64,000 bases of DNA from UBA1757 sp045627385 (GCA_045627385.1 JAZQNO010000021.1:13720-77719), one strand, 5' to 3'. Positions 9,076 to 18,086 are shown, counted from the first letter of the stretch. Program-made: numbers and translations. Notes: generated by a model from the sequence alone, not told the origin.

Positions 9076-9684
9076 ATGTCAACATCCAGTACTTTCGTTT
9101 TGTATGCCCTCAACTTGGAAAACCGTGTCAAAGGCGAACTGACCGCCGGCGAATCGCTGTACTACTCTTCTTTGTCGAAAGCCCAGAAAGCGGCCAGAGC
9201 GTATCGAGAAACCTATTCTTTTTTGTATGAACCTGATTGCCAGCGTGAGCTGTACTGTCTAGTACTTGAAGAGTACCAAATGAACGCGGATTTTCCGCGC
9301 CGTCTGTCCATGCGGGTGCTTTCTCCTGAAGGAAAACTGGTGGATTCGTCCTTCTGCGACAGCGACGATGTCTATAGAGGTCGTCCGGAGTCCTTTCTCC
9401 GTCACCAGGTGGGCGATATCGTGGAAGTTCCGGTGGGGGACCGCTTGTGTCTGGGAATCGTGTTGGAAAGACCGCTGTCACAAAGCGACCTTTCCATGAA
9501 GGCGGCCGAATCGCAGTGCGAATACGGGGCGGACGATTCCTATACGCTTATCACTTATCCCTCAATGGAAGTGGATTATGTGGATGCGCCGTTGGTATTC
9601 AAGCCTATGCACGAACCGACCGCCGGCGTGAGCCGCTGTCTGAAAGACGCTTTGGCGCAATATAAGGACTATGGCCTGATGTAG
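9076..9684 (+). CDS. Conserved-looking protein of unknown function (202 aa)
   Basis: I do not recognise this 202-aa protein. It has no signal peptide or membrane helix and looks soluble. About residues 112-135 (VGDIVEVPVGDRLCLGIVL) have the look of a small SH3-like beta barrel. The N-terminal part has a helical segment (SLSKAQKAARAYRETYSFLY), and the C-terminal part is rich in Tyr and Asp. It has its own good promoter just upstream and a terminator just downstream, so it is a single-gene unit. Codon use resembles its neighbours. Confidence 0.7.
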   Translation: MSTSSTFVLYALNLENRVKGELTAGESLYYSSLSKAQKAARAYRETYSFLYEPDCQRELYCLVLEEYQMNADFPRRLSMRVLSPEGKLVDSSFCDSDDVYRGRPESFLRHQVGDIVEVPVGDRLCLGIVLERPLSQSDLSMKAAESQCEYGADDSYTLITYPSMEVDYVDAPLVFKPMHEPTAGVSRCLKDALAQYKDYGLM

Positions 9685-9687
9685 AAA

Positions 9688-9716
9688 AAGGTCCGGAAAA
9701 ATCCGGACCTTTCTTT
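9688..9716. terminator. Bidirectional terminator between the orphan gene and tRNA-Pro
   Basis: AAAGGTCCGG (9688-9697) pairs with CCGGACCTTT (9703-9712) around a short A-rich loop. T-rich or A-rich flanks on both sides let it serve the plus-strand gene ending at 9684 and the minus-strand tRNA ending at 9720. Confidence 0.85.
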
Positions 9717-9719
9717 AGC

Positions 9720-9796
9720 TGGTCGGGGTACCCCGACTCGAACGGGGGACCTCCTGCTCCCAAAGCAGGTGCGCTAACCAACTGTGCTACACCCCG
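9720..9796 (-). tRNA. tRNA-Pro (anticodon TGG)
   Basis: On the minus strand the 77-base sequence folds as a cloverleaf. The acceptor CGGGGTG pairs with TACCCCG, the anticodon stem CCTGC/GCAGG holds loop TTTGGGA, and the T-arm contains GTTCGAGTC. The loop gives anticodon TGG (Pro, codon CCA). A 3' CCA is encoded. Confidence 0.95.
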
Positions 9797-9809
9797 CCAA
9801 ATGACGCTG

Positions 9810-9841
9810 CAAAAGTACTGTTTTAGCTTTGTATTTCCAAC
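9810..9841 (-). promoter_or_regulatory. Promoter of tRNA-Pro
   Basis: On the minus strand GTTG, 20 bases, then TACTTTTG (9810-9817) matches the Bacteroidota -33/-7 pattern, with one mismatch in the -33 element. It ends 13 bases before the tRNA. Confidence 0.65.
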
Positions 9842-9847
9842 TTCGGC

Positions 9848-11275
9848 TTATTCAAAATAACTGGAACCGTCGTAGCAGTGGGTGCACAACTGGTCTTTCG
9901 GAAGGCCGATGGCTTCCACAAGATTTTCCAATGTGCTGAACTTCAGTGAAGTGATGTCGAACTGCTTGCGAATGGCTTCTACCAGATTGCGGTAGCGTTC
10001 ACTGTGACAGTCGGCATATTCCCGCAGGCATTCCTCGCTGATGTGTTCGTTGTCGACACCTTCCAGCTCGACAATCTTGCGGCGGGCAATCAGTTCCATA
10101 TCGCTTTTCGAGGCGGTGAACTTAAGGAAGGGACAAGAATAGAGGATGGGCGGGCATCCGATGCGCATGTGGACTTCTTTGGCCCCACACTGGAAGAGGG
10201 TGCTCACATTGTCTTTCAACTGGGTGCCGCGTACGATGGAGTCGTCGCAGAAAATCACCCGTTTGTCGCGCAAGAGGGCCTGATTGGGCATCAGTTTCAT
10301 TTTGGCCACGAGGCTGCGGCGGGTCTGGTCGCTCGGAGTGAAGCTGCGGGGCCAGGTGGGCGTATACTTGATTATGGAACGGCGATAGGGCAGTTCGCGG
10401 GTTTCGGCATAGCCCAAGCCTACACCGATGCCGGAATCGGGAATGCCAGACACCATGTCGGCCTCCGTCTTGTCGTCTTTAGCCATTCCGATACCGCAGC
10501 GATAGCGGGCGTTGTCCACATTGATGCCATCATAGTCGGATACGGGATATCCGAAATACACCCACATGAAGGCGCAGAACTGACGTCTTTTCTCGGGTTT
10601 TCTGAGAACAGTGTAGCCGCTTTCGGTCAACAGGCAGATTTCACCGGCGTCGACATAGTGTTCGATGCTGAAATCGAGGTTGGGGAAGGAGCAGGGTTCG
10701 CTCGAAACGGCCATGGCGCCTTCTTTCTTGCCGAGTACGATAGGAGTGCGTCCGAATTTGTCACGGGCGGCGATAAGACCGTCTTCGGTCAGCAGGAGCA
10801 TTGAACAGGAGCCTTTGACTTTGCGGTAGACATTTTCGATGCCTTCCACAAAATCCTTTCCCTGAGTGATGAGCAAGGCAATCAGTTCGGTCGGATTGGT
10901 CTGGCCGCTGCTGAGTTCGGCAAAGTGCAGGCCCTTGTCGAGCATTTCCTTTTCCAGCTCTGCGATGTTGTTGACGCAAGCCACCGTGACAATGGCGAAC
11001 TTGCCCAGGTGAGAGTTGAGGATGATGGGCTGGGCATCGTTGTCGCTGATGACACCGATACCGGAATTGCCCGAGAAATCCTTCAGATCCGCTTCGAATT
11101 TGGTGCGGAAGTAGGAGTTCTCTATGCTGTGGATGTCGCGTTTGATGCGGCCGGTTTCCTTGTTGAGGGTGGCCATGCCTGCACGACGTGTTCCCAGATG
11201 TGAATTGTAGTCGATTCCGTAGAACAGGTCATTTACGCAAGACTGACTCGAAATGGTTCCAAAAAAGCCTCCCAT
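9848..11275 (-). CDS. PurF-like amidophosphoribosyltransferase homologue lacking the catalytic Cys
   Basis: A 475-aa protein of PurF architecture: N-terminal Ntn-glutaminase-like domain (about 1-230) and PRPP-binding phosphoribosyltransferase domain (about 235-475). The PRPP loop VIFCDDSIVRGT (residues 340-351) is intact. Cys234, Cys374/Cys381, Cys464 and Cys467 match the positions of the iron-sulfur cysteines of Bacillus-type PurF. The N-terminus is MGGFFG, where the family has a Cys nucleophile (CGxxG). The expected GHxRYxT and HNGNL glutaminase motifs are also not recognisable. It follows carB with a 12-base gap. It may act with free ammonia, or as a PRPP-binding regulator; these are inferences. 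Confidence 0.85.
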   Translation of the reverse strand: MGGFFGTISSQSCVNDLFYGIDYNSHLGTRRAGMATLNKETGRIKRDIHSIENSYFRTKFEADLKDFSGNSGIGVISDNDAQPIILNSHLGKFAIVTVACVNNIAELEKEMLDKGLHFAELSSGQTNPTELIALLITQGKDFVEGIENVYRKVKGSCSMLLLTEDGLIAARDKFGRTPIVLGKKEGAMAVSSEPCSFPNLDFSIEHYVDAGEICLLTESGYTVLRKPEKRRQFCAFMWVYFGYPVSDYDGINVDNARYRCGIGMAKDDKTEADMVSGIPDSGIGVGLGYAETRELPYRRSIIKYTPTWPRSFTPSDQTRRSLVAKMKLMPNQALLRDKRVIFCDDSIVRGTQLKDNVSTLFQCGAKEVHMRIGCPPILYSCPFLKFTASKSDMELIARRKIVELEGVDNEHISEECLREYADCHSERYRNLVEAIRKQFDITSLKFSTLENLVEAIGLPKDQLCTHCYDGSSYFE

Positions 11276-11287
11276 AATTGTATGTGA

Positions 11288-14200
11288 TTATTCGTATTCT
11301 TGCCAACTCTTGATCTGGATGTCGTCTTGGTTCAACTGGCAGAAAGCTTCGATGAATGCGGCTGCCAGACGGGCATTGGTGATCAGAGGAATGTTGTGGT
11401 CGATGGCACCGCGTCGGATGCGGTAACCGTTGGTCAGCTCCCGCTTGGTCAAATCCTTCGGAATGTTGACGATGAGGTCGAAGGCGTGGTTCGAAATCAT
11501 CTGCATGATCTGATTGGGCTGTCCGCTGTTGGATTCGTCGGGCCAGCTGACTTTCTCGGCGGAAATGCCGTGATCGGCCAGGAATTGCTGGGTTCCGGCG
11601 GTGGCGTAAATCTTGTAGCCGTGATTGGCCAGCGACTGGCAGGCATCCAGCAGATCGACCTTGGACTTGCTGCCTCCGGACGACACCATGACGCCTTTTT
11701 CTTTCGACGGCATCTTGAATCCGGTGGCAATCATCGCGTTCATCAGAGCCTCGTTGAAATCGTCGCCCAAGCAACCGACTTCGCCCGTGGACGACATGTC
11801 GACACCCAAAACCGGGTCGGCCTTGTGCAGGCGCGAGAAAGAGAACTGAGAAGCCTTGACACCGATGCGGTCAATGTCGAAAGCGTCTTTCTGGGGAATC
11901 TCGTAAGGCGCATCGAGCATGATGCGGGTTGCCGTCTCGATGAAGTTGTGTTTCAATACTTTGGAAACGAACGGGAAGCTTCTCGAAGCACGCAGGTTGC
12001 ATTCGATGACCTTCACTTCGTTATTTTTGGCCAGATACTGGATGTTGAACGGACCGCTGATGTTGAGTTCCTTGGCAATCTGACGGCTGATGCGCTTGAT
12101 GCTGCGGATGGTGGCGAAATAAATCTTCTGGGCGGGGAATACCATAGTGGCATCGCCCGAATGTACGCCGGCGAACTCGATGTGTTCCGAAATGGCGTAT
12201 TCTACGATTTCACCCTTGTCGGCTACGGCGTCGAATTCGATTTCCTTGGCGTTCTGCAGGAATTTCGAAACCACCACCGGATACTCGTGCGAGACTTTGG
12301 CCGCCATGTTCAGGAAGTTGTCGAGGGCTTCGTCGTTGTAGCAGACATTCATCGCCGCACCGGAAAGCACGTAGGAAGGACGTACCAGAACGGGATATCC
12401 GACTTTGTCGATGAAATCCTTGATGTCTTTGTGGCTGGTGAGTTCCTTCCAGGCGGGCTGGTCGATGCCCAGACTGTCGAGCATGGCCGAGAATTTGTGT
12501 CGGTTTTCGGCCCTGTCTATGGAGACGGGAGATGTTCCCAAGATGGGCACTGACTGTCGCATCAGCTTCATGGCCAGGTTGTTCGGAATCTGACCGCCCA
12601 CCGATACGATGACGCCGCGGGGCTGCTCGAGGTCGATGATGTCCAAGACGCGCTCATAGGTGAGTTCGTCGAAATAGAGGCGGTCGCAGACGTCGTAGTC
12701 GGTGGAGACCGTCTCGGGGTTGTAGTTGATCATGATGGCCTTGTAGCCGAGCTTGCGTGCGGTCTGGATAGCGTTGACCGAACACCAGTCGAACTCGACG
12801 CTGCTGCCGATGCGGTAGGCGCCGCTGCCCAGAACGATGACCGATTTCTCATTGCGGTAGTAAGGAATGTCGTGCTCGCTGCCGTCATAAGTCATATAAA
12901 GGTAATTGGTCAGTTCTGGATGTTCGGAGGCCACCGTTTCGATGCGCTTGACGGAAGGCAGAATGCCAAGTCTCTTGCGGTGGGCGCGGACACGGAGATT
13001 TTCCTTCTCGAGATTTCCCGAAGGATTCTCGGTGAAACGGGCAATCTGAAAATCGGAGAATCCCAGGCGCTTGGCCTCGGTCAGAACATCTGCTGGGATA
13101 TTTTCAATGCGGTCGTATTGCGACAGCACCTTGGCGTAGTCGCAGATATTCTTCATTTTGCCCAGGAACCAGGGATCGATCTTGGTCAGAGAATAGATCC
13201 GGTCGATGCTGTATCCCTTGTTGAGCGCTTCAGCGATGGCGAAGATGCGCAGGTCCGAGGGGTGAGAGAGCTCGTAGTCGAGATCCTTGAAGATCAGGTC
13301 GTTGTTGCCGACAAAACCGTGCATTCCCTGTCCGATCATACGCAGACCCTTCTGCAGGATTTCTTCGAACGATTTGCCGATGGACATGATTTCGCCGACG
13401 GATTTCATCGAAGAGCCGATTTCACGTGAAACGCCGACGAATTTGGTCAGGTCCCAACGGGGAATCTTGCAGATGATATAGTCGAGTTGGGGAGCCGTGT
13501 AGGCCGAGTTGGGCGTGCCCATTTTGCCGATTTCATCGAGACCGTAGCCGAGTGCCAGTTTGGCGGCGACGAAGGCGAGGGGATAGCCGGTGGCCTTGGA
13601 TGCCAGCGCGGAAGAACGGCTCAGGCGGGCATTGACTTCGATGATGCGGTAGTCGTTGTTTTCAGCATTGAAGGCAAACTGGATGTTGCATTCGCCGACG
13701 ATGCCCAGATGACGGACGCAGCGGCGGGAAATGCCGGTGAGCAGGTCAATCTGTTCCTGAGTGAGCGAGCATGTGGGGGCTACCACGATGGATTCGCCGG
13801 TGTGGATGCCCAGCGGATCGACGTTTTCCATATTGGCCACCGTAAAGCAGTGGTCGTTTTTGTCACGGATGACTTCGAATTCGATTTCTTTCCAGCCTTT
13901 CAGCGATTCTTCGACAAGAATCTGCTTGGAGAAGGAGAAAGCCTGTTCGGCCAATGTCTGGAACTCGCTTTCGTTGGTGCAGATGCCGCTTCCCAGACCG
14001 CCCAAAGCGTAGGCCGAACGGATCATGATGGGGAAACCGATTTCTCTGGCGGCCTTCAAGGCGTCGTCCATCGACTCCACAGCGTGGCTGACAGGAGTCT
14101 TCAACTCTATTTCGTTGAGCTTTTTGACGAAAAGGTCGCGGTCTTCGGTGTACATGATGGCTTCGACCGAAGTGCCCAAGACTTTGACATTGTATTTTTC

Positions 14201-14518
14201 AAGGATGCCTGAGGTGTAAAGTTCCGTACCGCAGTTCAAGGCAGTCTGACCGCCGAAGGCCAGCAGAATGCCGTCTGCCTGCTCCTTTTGGATGATTTTT
14301 TCAACGAAAAAAGGCGTAACCGGCAGGAAATATACCTTATCGGCTATGCCTTCAGAAGTTTGGATGGTGGCGATGTTGGGGTTGATGAGAACGGATCGGA
14401 TACCTTCTTCCCGTAAGGCCTTGAGCGCTTGCGAACCCGAATAGTCGAATTCACCGGCCTGGCCTATCTTCAGTGCACCTGAACCCAGTACGATGACTTT
14501 TTTAATGTCTTGATTCAT
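11288..14518 (-). CDS. carB: Carbamoyl-phosphate synthase large subunit (eukaryote-like type)
   Basis: A full-length 1076-aa synthase with two ATP-grasp halves and a C-terminal MGS-like allosteric domain (about 935-1076). It makes carbamoyl phosphate from ammonia or glutamine nitrogen, bicarbonate and two ATP, for pyrimidines or arginine. Segments such as GSGALKIGQAGEFDYSG, LINPNIATIQTSEGIADKVY, KATGYPLAFVAAKLALG and the C-terminal RIRRGAIDHNIPLITN are, from memory, closer to animal CAD/CPS1 than to E. coli CarB. No carA (glutaminase subunit) is next to it. The next gene is the PurF-like protein. It diverges from aspS across a 187-base gap with promoters on both strands. Confidence 0.95.
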   Translation of the reverse strand: MNQDIKKVIVLGSGALKIGQAGEFDYSGSQALKALREEGIRSVLINPNIATIQTSEGIADKVYFLPVTPFFVEKIIQKEQADGILLAFGGQTALNCGTELYTSGILEKYNVKVLGTSVEAIMYTEDRDLFVKKLNEIELKTPVSHAVESMDDALKAAREIGFPIMIRSAYALGGLGSGICTNESEFQTLAEQAFSFSKQILVEESLKGWKEIEFEVIRDKNDHCFTVANMENVDPLGIHTGESIVVAPTCSLTQEQIDLLTGISRRCVRHLGIVGECNIQFAFNAENNDYRIIEVNARLSRSSALASKATGYPLAFVAAKLALGYGLDEIGKMGTPNSAYTAPQLDYIICKIPRWDLTKFVGVSREIGSSMKSVGEIMSIGKSFEEILQKGLRMIGQGMHGFVGNNDLIFKDLDYELSHPSDLRIFAIAEALNKGYSIDRIYSLTKIDPWFLGKMKNICDYAKVLSQYDRIENIPADVLTEAKRLGFSDFQIARFTENPSGNLEKENLRVRAHRKRLGILPSVKRIETVASEHPELTNYLYMTYDGSEHDIPYYRNEKSVIVLGSGAYRIGSSVEFDWCSVNAIQTARKLGYKAIMINYNPETVSTDYDVCDRLYFDELTYERVLDIIDLEQPRGVIVSVGGQIPNNLAMKLMRQSVPILGTSPVSIDRAENRHKFSAMLDSLGIDQPAWKELTSHKDIKDFIDKVGYPVLVRPSYVLSGAAMNVCYNDEALDNFLNMAAKVSHEYPVVVSKFLQNAKEIEFDAVADKGEIVEYAISEHIEFAGVHSGDATMVFPAQKIYFATIRSIKRISRQIAKELNISGPFNIQYLAKNNEVKVIECNLRASRSFPFVSKVLKHNFIETATRIMLDAPYEIPQKDAFDIDRIGVKASQFSFSRLHKADPVLGVDMSSTGEVGCLGDDFNEALMNAMIATGFKMPSKEKGVMVSSGGSKSKVDLLDACQSLANHGYKIYATAGTQQFLADHGISAEKVSWPDESNSGQPNQIMQMISNHAFDLIVNIPKDLTKRELTNGYRIRRGAIDHNIPLITNARLAAAFIEAFCQLNQDDIQIKSWQEYE

Positions 14519-14559
14519 AATGTATTACCTTGTGTAATGATGAACTCGATTTCCAAGTG

Positions 14560-14591
14560 CAAAATAAGGGCTTTTTTTGCTGCCAATCAAT
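14560..14591 (-). promoter_or_regulatory. Promoter of carB and the purF-like gene
   Basis: On the minus strand ATTG (14588-14591), 20 bases, then TTATTTTG (14560-14567). Each element has one mismatch to TTTG/TAnnTTTG. The leader to the carB start at 14518 would be about 35 bases. Confidence 0.55.
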
Positions 14592-14658
14592 ACCTGTGTG
14601 AGATTTTTGTGCACTGTATGCAGGCTTTATGCGGAAATTTTTTAATCGCAGATTATTA

Positions 14659-14690
14659 TTTGTTTTTGCCTGCTTGAATCACTATTTTTG
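14659..14690 (+). promoter_or_regulatory. Promoter of aspS
   Basis: TTTG (14659-14662), a 20-base spacer and TATTTTTG (14683-14690) fit the Bacteroidota consensus exactly. Transcription would start near 14697, leaving a very short leader before ATG 14706. This argues against a TTG start at 14688. Confidence 0.8.
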
Positions 14691-14705
14691 CACTCTGTTT
14701 TTCAA

Positions 14706-16475
14706 ATGAAATATATGTACAGAACTCATACATGTGGAGAACTGACACTGGCCCAAGCCGGCCAGCAGGTGACTCTCTCGGGATGGATTCAGCGCCTTCG
14801 CAAGATGGGCGGCATGACATTCGTCGATTTGCGTGACCGTTATGGCATTACCCAACTGGTTTTCAATCAGGAAGCGGATGCGGCTCTGTTTGAGGAAGCC
14901 AACCGCATGGGCCGTGAATGGGTCATTTGTGTGGATGGTACCGTGGCCGAGCGCTACAGCAAAAACAAGAACATTCCGACCGGCGACATCGAAATTCTGG
15001 TGTCTTCGCTCCAGATTCTCAATGCGTCTGCCGTTCCTCCCTTCACCATCGAAGACGAAAGTGACGGCGGCGACGACCTGCGCATGCAGTACCGCTATTT
15101 GGATCTCCGCCGTCCGATTGTCCGCCGCAATCTGGAACTCCGTCACCAGATGGCCATCGCCATCCGCAGTTATCTCGACAAACTCGGTTTTCTGGAAGTG
15201 GAGACCCCGGTGCTCATCAAGTCGACGCCCGAAGGCGCCCGCGATTTTGTGGTCCCTTCCCGAATGAATCCGGGAGAATTCTATGCGCTTCCTCAGTCTC
15301 CCCAGCAGTTCAAACAGTTGCTGATGGTTTCCGGTTTCGACCGTTATTTCCAGATTGTCAAATGTTTCCGTGATGAAGACCTTCGTGCCGACCGTCAGCC
15401 GGAGTTCACTCAGATCGACTGCGAAATGTCGTTTGTACATCAGGAGGACATCCTTCAGATTTTTGAAGGTCTGATGAAATACCTTTTCAAAGAAATCAAG
15501 GGAATCGACTTCAAGGAGCCTTTCCTGCGGATGACTTGGAACGACGCCATGCGTCTCTACGGTTCGGACAAGCCAGATATGCGTTTCGGTATGACTTTCA
15601 ACGAAATAAAGCCTCTGACCGAAGGCCGCGGATTCGGCGTGTTCGATTCGGCCGAATATGTCGGTGCCATTTGCGCTCCGGCTTGTGCCGAATACACGCG
15701 CAAACAGCTCGACGAACTGACCGAGTATGTGAAGCGTCCTCAGGTGGGCGCCAAAGGACTGGTCTATGTGCGTTGCGCGCAGGACGGTTCGTTCAAGTCG
15801 TCTGTCGACAAATTCTATTCTCAGGACGATTTGAAGGCTTGGGCCGACGCCTGTCAGGCCAAACCGGGCGACCTGCTGCTGATTCTCTGCGGTCAGACGA
15901 TGCCCACCCGCAAGGCTCTCTGCGAACTTCGTCTCGAAATGGGCCGCCGGCTGGGCTTCTGCGACAAAAATGTCTATGCGCCGTTGTGGGTCATCGATTT
16001 CCCGATGTTCGAGTGGGACGAAGAGACGCAGCGCTACTACGCCATGCACCATCCTTTCACATCGCCCAAAAAGGAAGACATCCAATACTTGGAATCGGAT
16101 CCCGGCCGTGTCTGCGCCGATGCCTACGATATGGTCATCAACGGCGTGGAACTGGGCGGCGGAAGTATCCGTATCCATGACAGCGTGCTGCAGCACCGCA
16201 TCTTCAAAGCGCTCGGATTCACCGATGAAAAGGCTGAATATCAGTTTGGTTTCCTGATGAACGCCTTCAAGTTCGGCGCACCGCCACACGGAGGTCTGGC
16301 CTTCGGTTTCGACCGTATGGTCTCCATGTTCGCCGGTCTCGATTCCATCCGCGACTGCATCGCTTTCCCGAAGAACAATTCCGGACGCGATGTCATGAGC
16401 GGCGCTCCGTCGCTCATCGACGACACGCAGTTGGACGAACTTTGTCTCAAGGTGAATCTTCCCGAAAAGAAATGA
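14706..16475 (+). CDS. aspS: Aspartyl-tRNA synthetase
   Basis: A 589-aa class II synthetase charging tRNA-Asp. Visible parts are the N-terminal OB-fold anticodon-binding domain (about 1-110), motif 2 in FRDEDLRADRQPEFTQID, the bacterial-type GAD insertion (about 290-420), and motif 3 in GLAFGFDRM near the C-terminus. ATG 14706 is preferred over a TTG at 14688, which lies inside the -7 promoter element; ATG 14715 (MYRTHTCGEL) is also possible. It overlaps the next gene by 4 bases, implying translational coupling. Confidence 0.97.
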   Translation: MKYMYRTHTCGELTLAQAGQQVTLSGWIQRLRKMGGMTFVDLRDRYGITQLVFNQEADAALFEEANRMGREWVICVDGTVAERYSKNKNIPTGDIEILVSSLQILNASAVPPFTIEDESDGGDDLRMQYRYLDLRRPIVRRNLELRHQMAIAIRSYLDKLGFLEVETPVLIKSTPEGARDFVVPSRMNPGEFYALPQSPQQFKQLLMVSGFDRYFQIVKCFRDEDLRADRQPEFTQIDCEMSFVHQEDILQIFEGLMKYLFKEIKGIDFKEPFLRMTWNDAMRLYGSDKPDMRFGMTFNEIKPLTEGRGFGVFDSAEYVGAICAPACAEYTRKQLDELTEYVKRPQVGAKGLVYVRCAQDGSFKSSVDKFYSQDDLKAWADACQAKPGDLLLILCGQTMPTRKALCELRLEMGRRLGFCDKNVYAPLWVIDFPMFEWDEETQRYYAMHHPFTSPKKEDIQYLESDPGRVCADAYDMVINGVELGGGSIRIHDSVLQHRIFKALGFTDEKAEYQFGFLMNAFKFGAPPHGGLAFGFDRMVSMFAGLDSIRDCIAFPKNNSGRDVMSGAPSLIDDTQLDELCLKVNLPEKK

Positions 16476-17272
16476 TCAGAGTACTGGATGTCTGCCGCAT
16501 TCTTGAAGAGCAGCTGGCACCTTTGTCGCTCCAGGAATCATACGACAACGCCGGTCTTCAGCTTGGCGATCCCGAAATGCCCGTCAAGGGAATCCTCATT
16601 TCGCTGGATGCGGATGAGCGTGTGCTTGACGAAGCTGTCGCCGAAGGCTGCAATCTCATCGTGTCGCATCATCCCATTCTTTTCAAGCCGCTCCGACATC
16701 TGACGGAATCCTCCGGCGTTGAGCGCTTTGTCGCACGGGCCATCCGTTGCGGCGTGGCTGTCTACGCGGCTCACACCAATGCCGATTCGGTGCTCCACGG
16801 AGTCAGCGGACGGATGGGAGAGAAGTTGGGCCTGCTGAATCCACGCATTCTGGCACCTTCTTCACAGTCGGACCTGACGGATGAACCGACCGGTCTCGGA
16901 CTGGTTGGCGAACTTCCTGAAAGTCTGAGCGAAACGGATTTCATGAGCTTGGTCAAGCGCTGTTTCGGATGTCCTTGTCTGCGTCACTCTGCCTTGAGGA
17001 ACCAAGCGGTCCGAAGGGTGGCCCTTTGCGGCGGTTCGGGCTCGGAATTTGTCTCTCAGGCCATAGCTGCTGGAGCGGACGCCTATGTGACGGCAGATGT
17101 GAAATATCATGAGTTCCAGGCGGTGGACGGGCGTCTGTTGCTGGTTGATGCCGGACATTACGAAACGGAGCAATATACAAAAGAGATATTTTATGATGTG
17201 TTGTCAAAAAATATTACTACTTTTGCCGTTCAGATTTCCACCGCCGGGACAAATCCGGTGAATTATTTTTAA
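16472..17272 (+). CDS. Nif3-like dinuclear metal-centre protein (DUF34)
   Basis: The ATG at 16472 overlaps the aspS stop and gives 266 aa. Metal-binding motifs of the Nif3/YbgI family are visible: VSHHPIL (about residues 66-72), AHTNADS (about 99-105) and DAGHYETE (about 227-234). Members form hexamers around a two-metal site, and several have been linked to GTP cyclohydrolase I-like or quality-control functions, but the reaction is not settled. Like many Bacteroidota homologues it is followed by the zinc-ribbon coiled-coil protein, 28 bases downstream. Confidence 0.92.
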   Translation: MIRVLDVCRILEEQLAPLSLQESYDNAGLQLGDPEMPVKGILISLDADERVLDEAVAEGCNLIVSHHPILFKPLRHLTESSGVERFVARAIRCGVAVYAAHTNADSVLHGVSGRMGEKLGLLNPRILAPSSQSDLTDEPTGLGLVGELPESLSETDFMSLVKRCFGCPCLRHSALRNQAVRRVALCGGSGSEFVSQAIAAGADAYVTADVKYHEFQAVDGRLLLVDAGHYETEQYTKEIFYDVLSKNITTFAVQISTAGTNPVNYF

Positions 17273-17300
17273 TTGATTTACAATCAAATAGTTACATAGT

Positions 17301-18086
17301 ATGGCTACTGACATTACCAAAGCTGAGACAAAAGAAATTACCGTGGAGGAGAAACTCCGTTCGCTCTATGACCTTCAGGTTGTGGTTTCTGAAATCGATA
17401 AGATCAGAATTCTGAGAGGCGAACTTCCTCTGGAAGTCCAGGATCTTGAAGATGAGATTGCCGGTCTGGAGACCCGTATAAACAAATTTGCCGAGGAAAT
17501 CGTAGCCTGCGGTGAAACTGTCAAAAAAGCCAAAGTGGAGATTGACACCGCTATGGCCGAGATGGAAAGATACAAAGTTCAGCTCGACAATGTCCGCAAC
17601 AACCGCGAATACGACTCTCTGAGCAAGGAAATCGAATATCGCGGACTGGTCGTTGAAGGTGCCGAGAAGAAGATTCGCGAAGCTCAGTATGTTGAGAAAG
17701 AGCGTACTGCGGAATTGGAAGATGCCAAGAACGTTCTGGAAGAGCGCAAACAGGATCTTGAAATCAAGCGTTCCGAACTGGAAGAAATCGTTTCCGAAAC
17801 ACGCGCTCAGGAAGAGACGCTCCGCGCCAAGGCCGCTCAGATTGAAGATGGTATTGAAGACCGCCTGCTCCAGGCCTTCAAACGTATCCGCAAGAATGCC
17901 CACAACGGCCTGGCTGTCGTTACCGTCGAGCGTGATGCCTGCGGCGGTTGCTACAACAAGATTCCGCCTCAGCGTCAGATGGACATCCGTATGCGTAAGA
18001 AAGTCATCGTATGCGAATATTGCGGCCGCATCATGGTTGATCCCGATCTGGCCAAGGATGAAAGCGGACAGATCTCCGAAATGTAA
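17301..18086 (+). CDS. Coiled-coil zinc-ribbon protein (C4-type)
   Basis: A 261-aa protein with a long coiled coil from about residue 12 to 200, rich in Glu, Lys and Arg heptads, followed by a C-terminal four-Cys zinc ribbon (CGGC at about 214-217 and CEYC at about 236-239). It belongs to the zinc-ribbon family represented by Chlamydia CT398 and Helicobacter HP0958, which act in secretion or RNA-polymerase related complexes in those species. The role here is unknown. The gene is downstream of the Nif3-like gene and closed by a strong terminator. Confidence 0.9.
   Translation: MATDITKAETKEITVEEKLRSLYDLQVVVSEIDKIRILRGELPLEVQDLEDEIAGLETRINKFAEEIVACGETVKKAKVEIDTAMAEMERYKVQLDNVRNNREYDSLSKEIEYRGLVVEGAEKKIREAQYVEKERTAELEDAKNVLEERKQDLEIKRSELEEIVSETRAQEETLRAKAAQIEDGIEDRLLQAFKRIRKNAHNGLAVVTVERDACGGCYNKIPPQRQMDIRMRKKVIVCEYCGRIMVDPDLAKDESGQISEM

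Noticed and set aside
14688..14705. TTG start six codons upstream for aspS
   Set aside because: The TTG overlaps the -7 box of a consensus promoter and would not be in the mRNA; ATG 14706 fits the family N-terminus.
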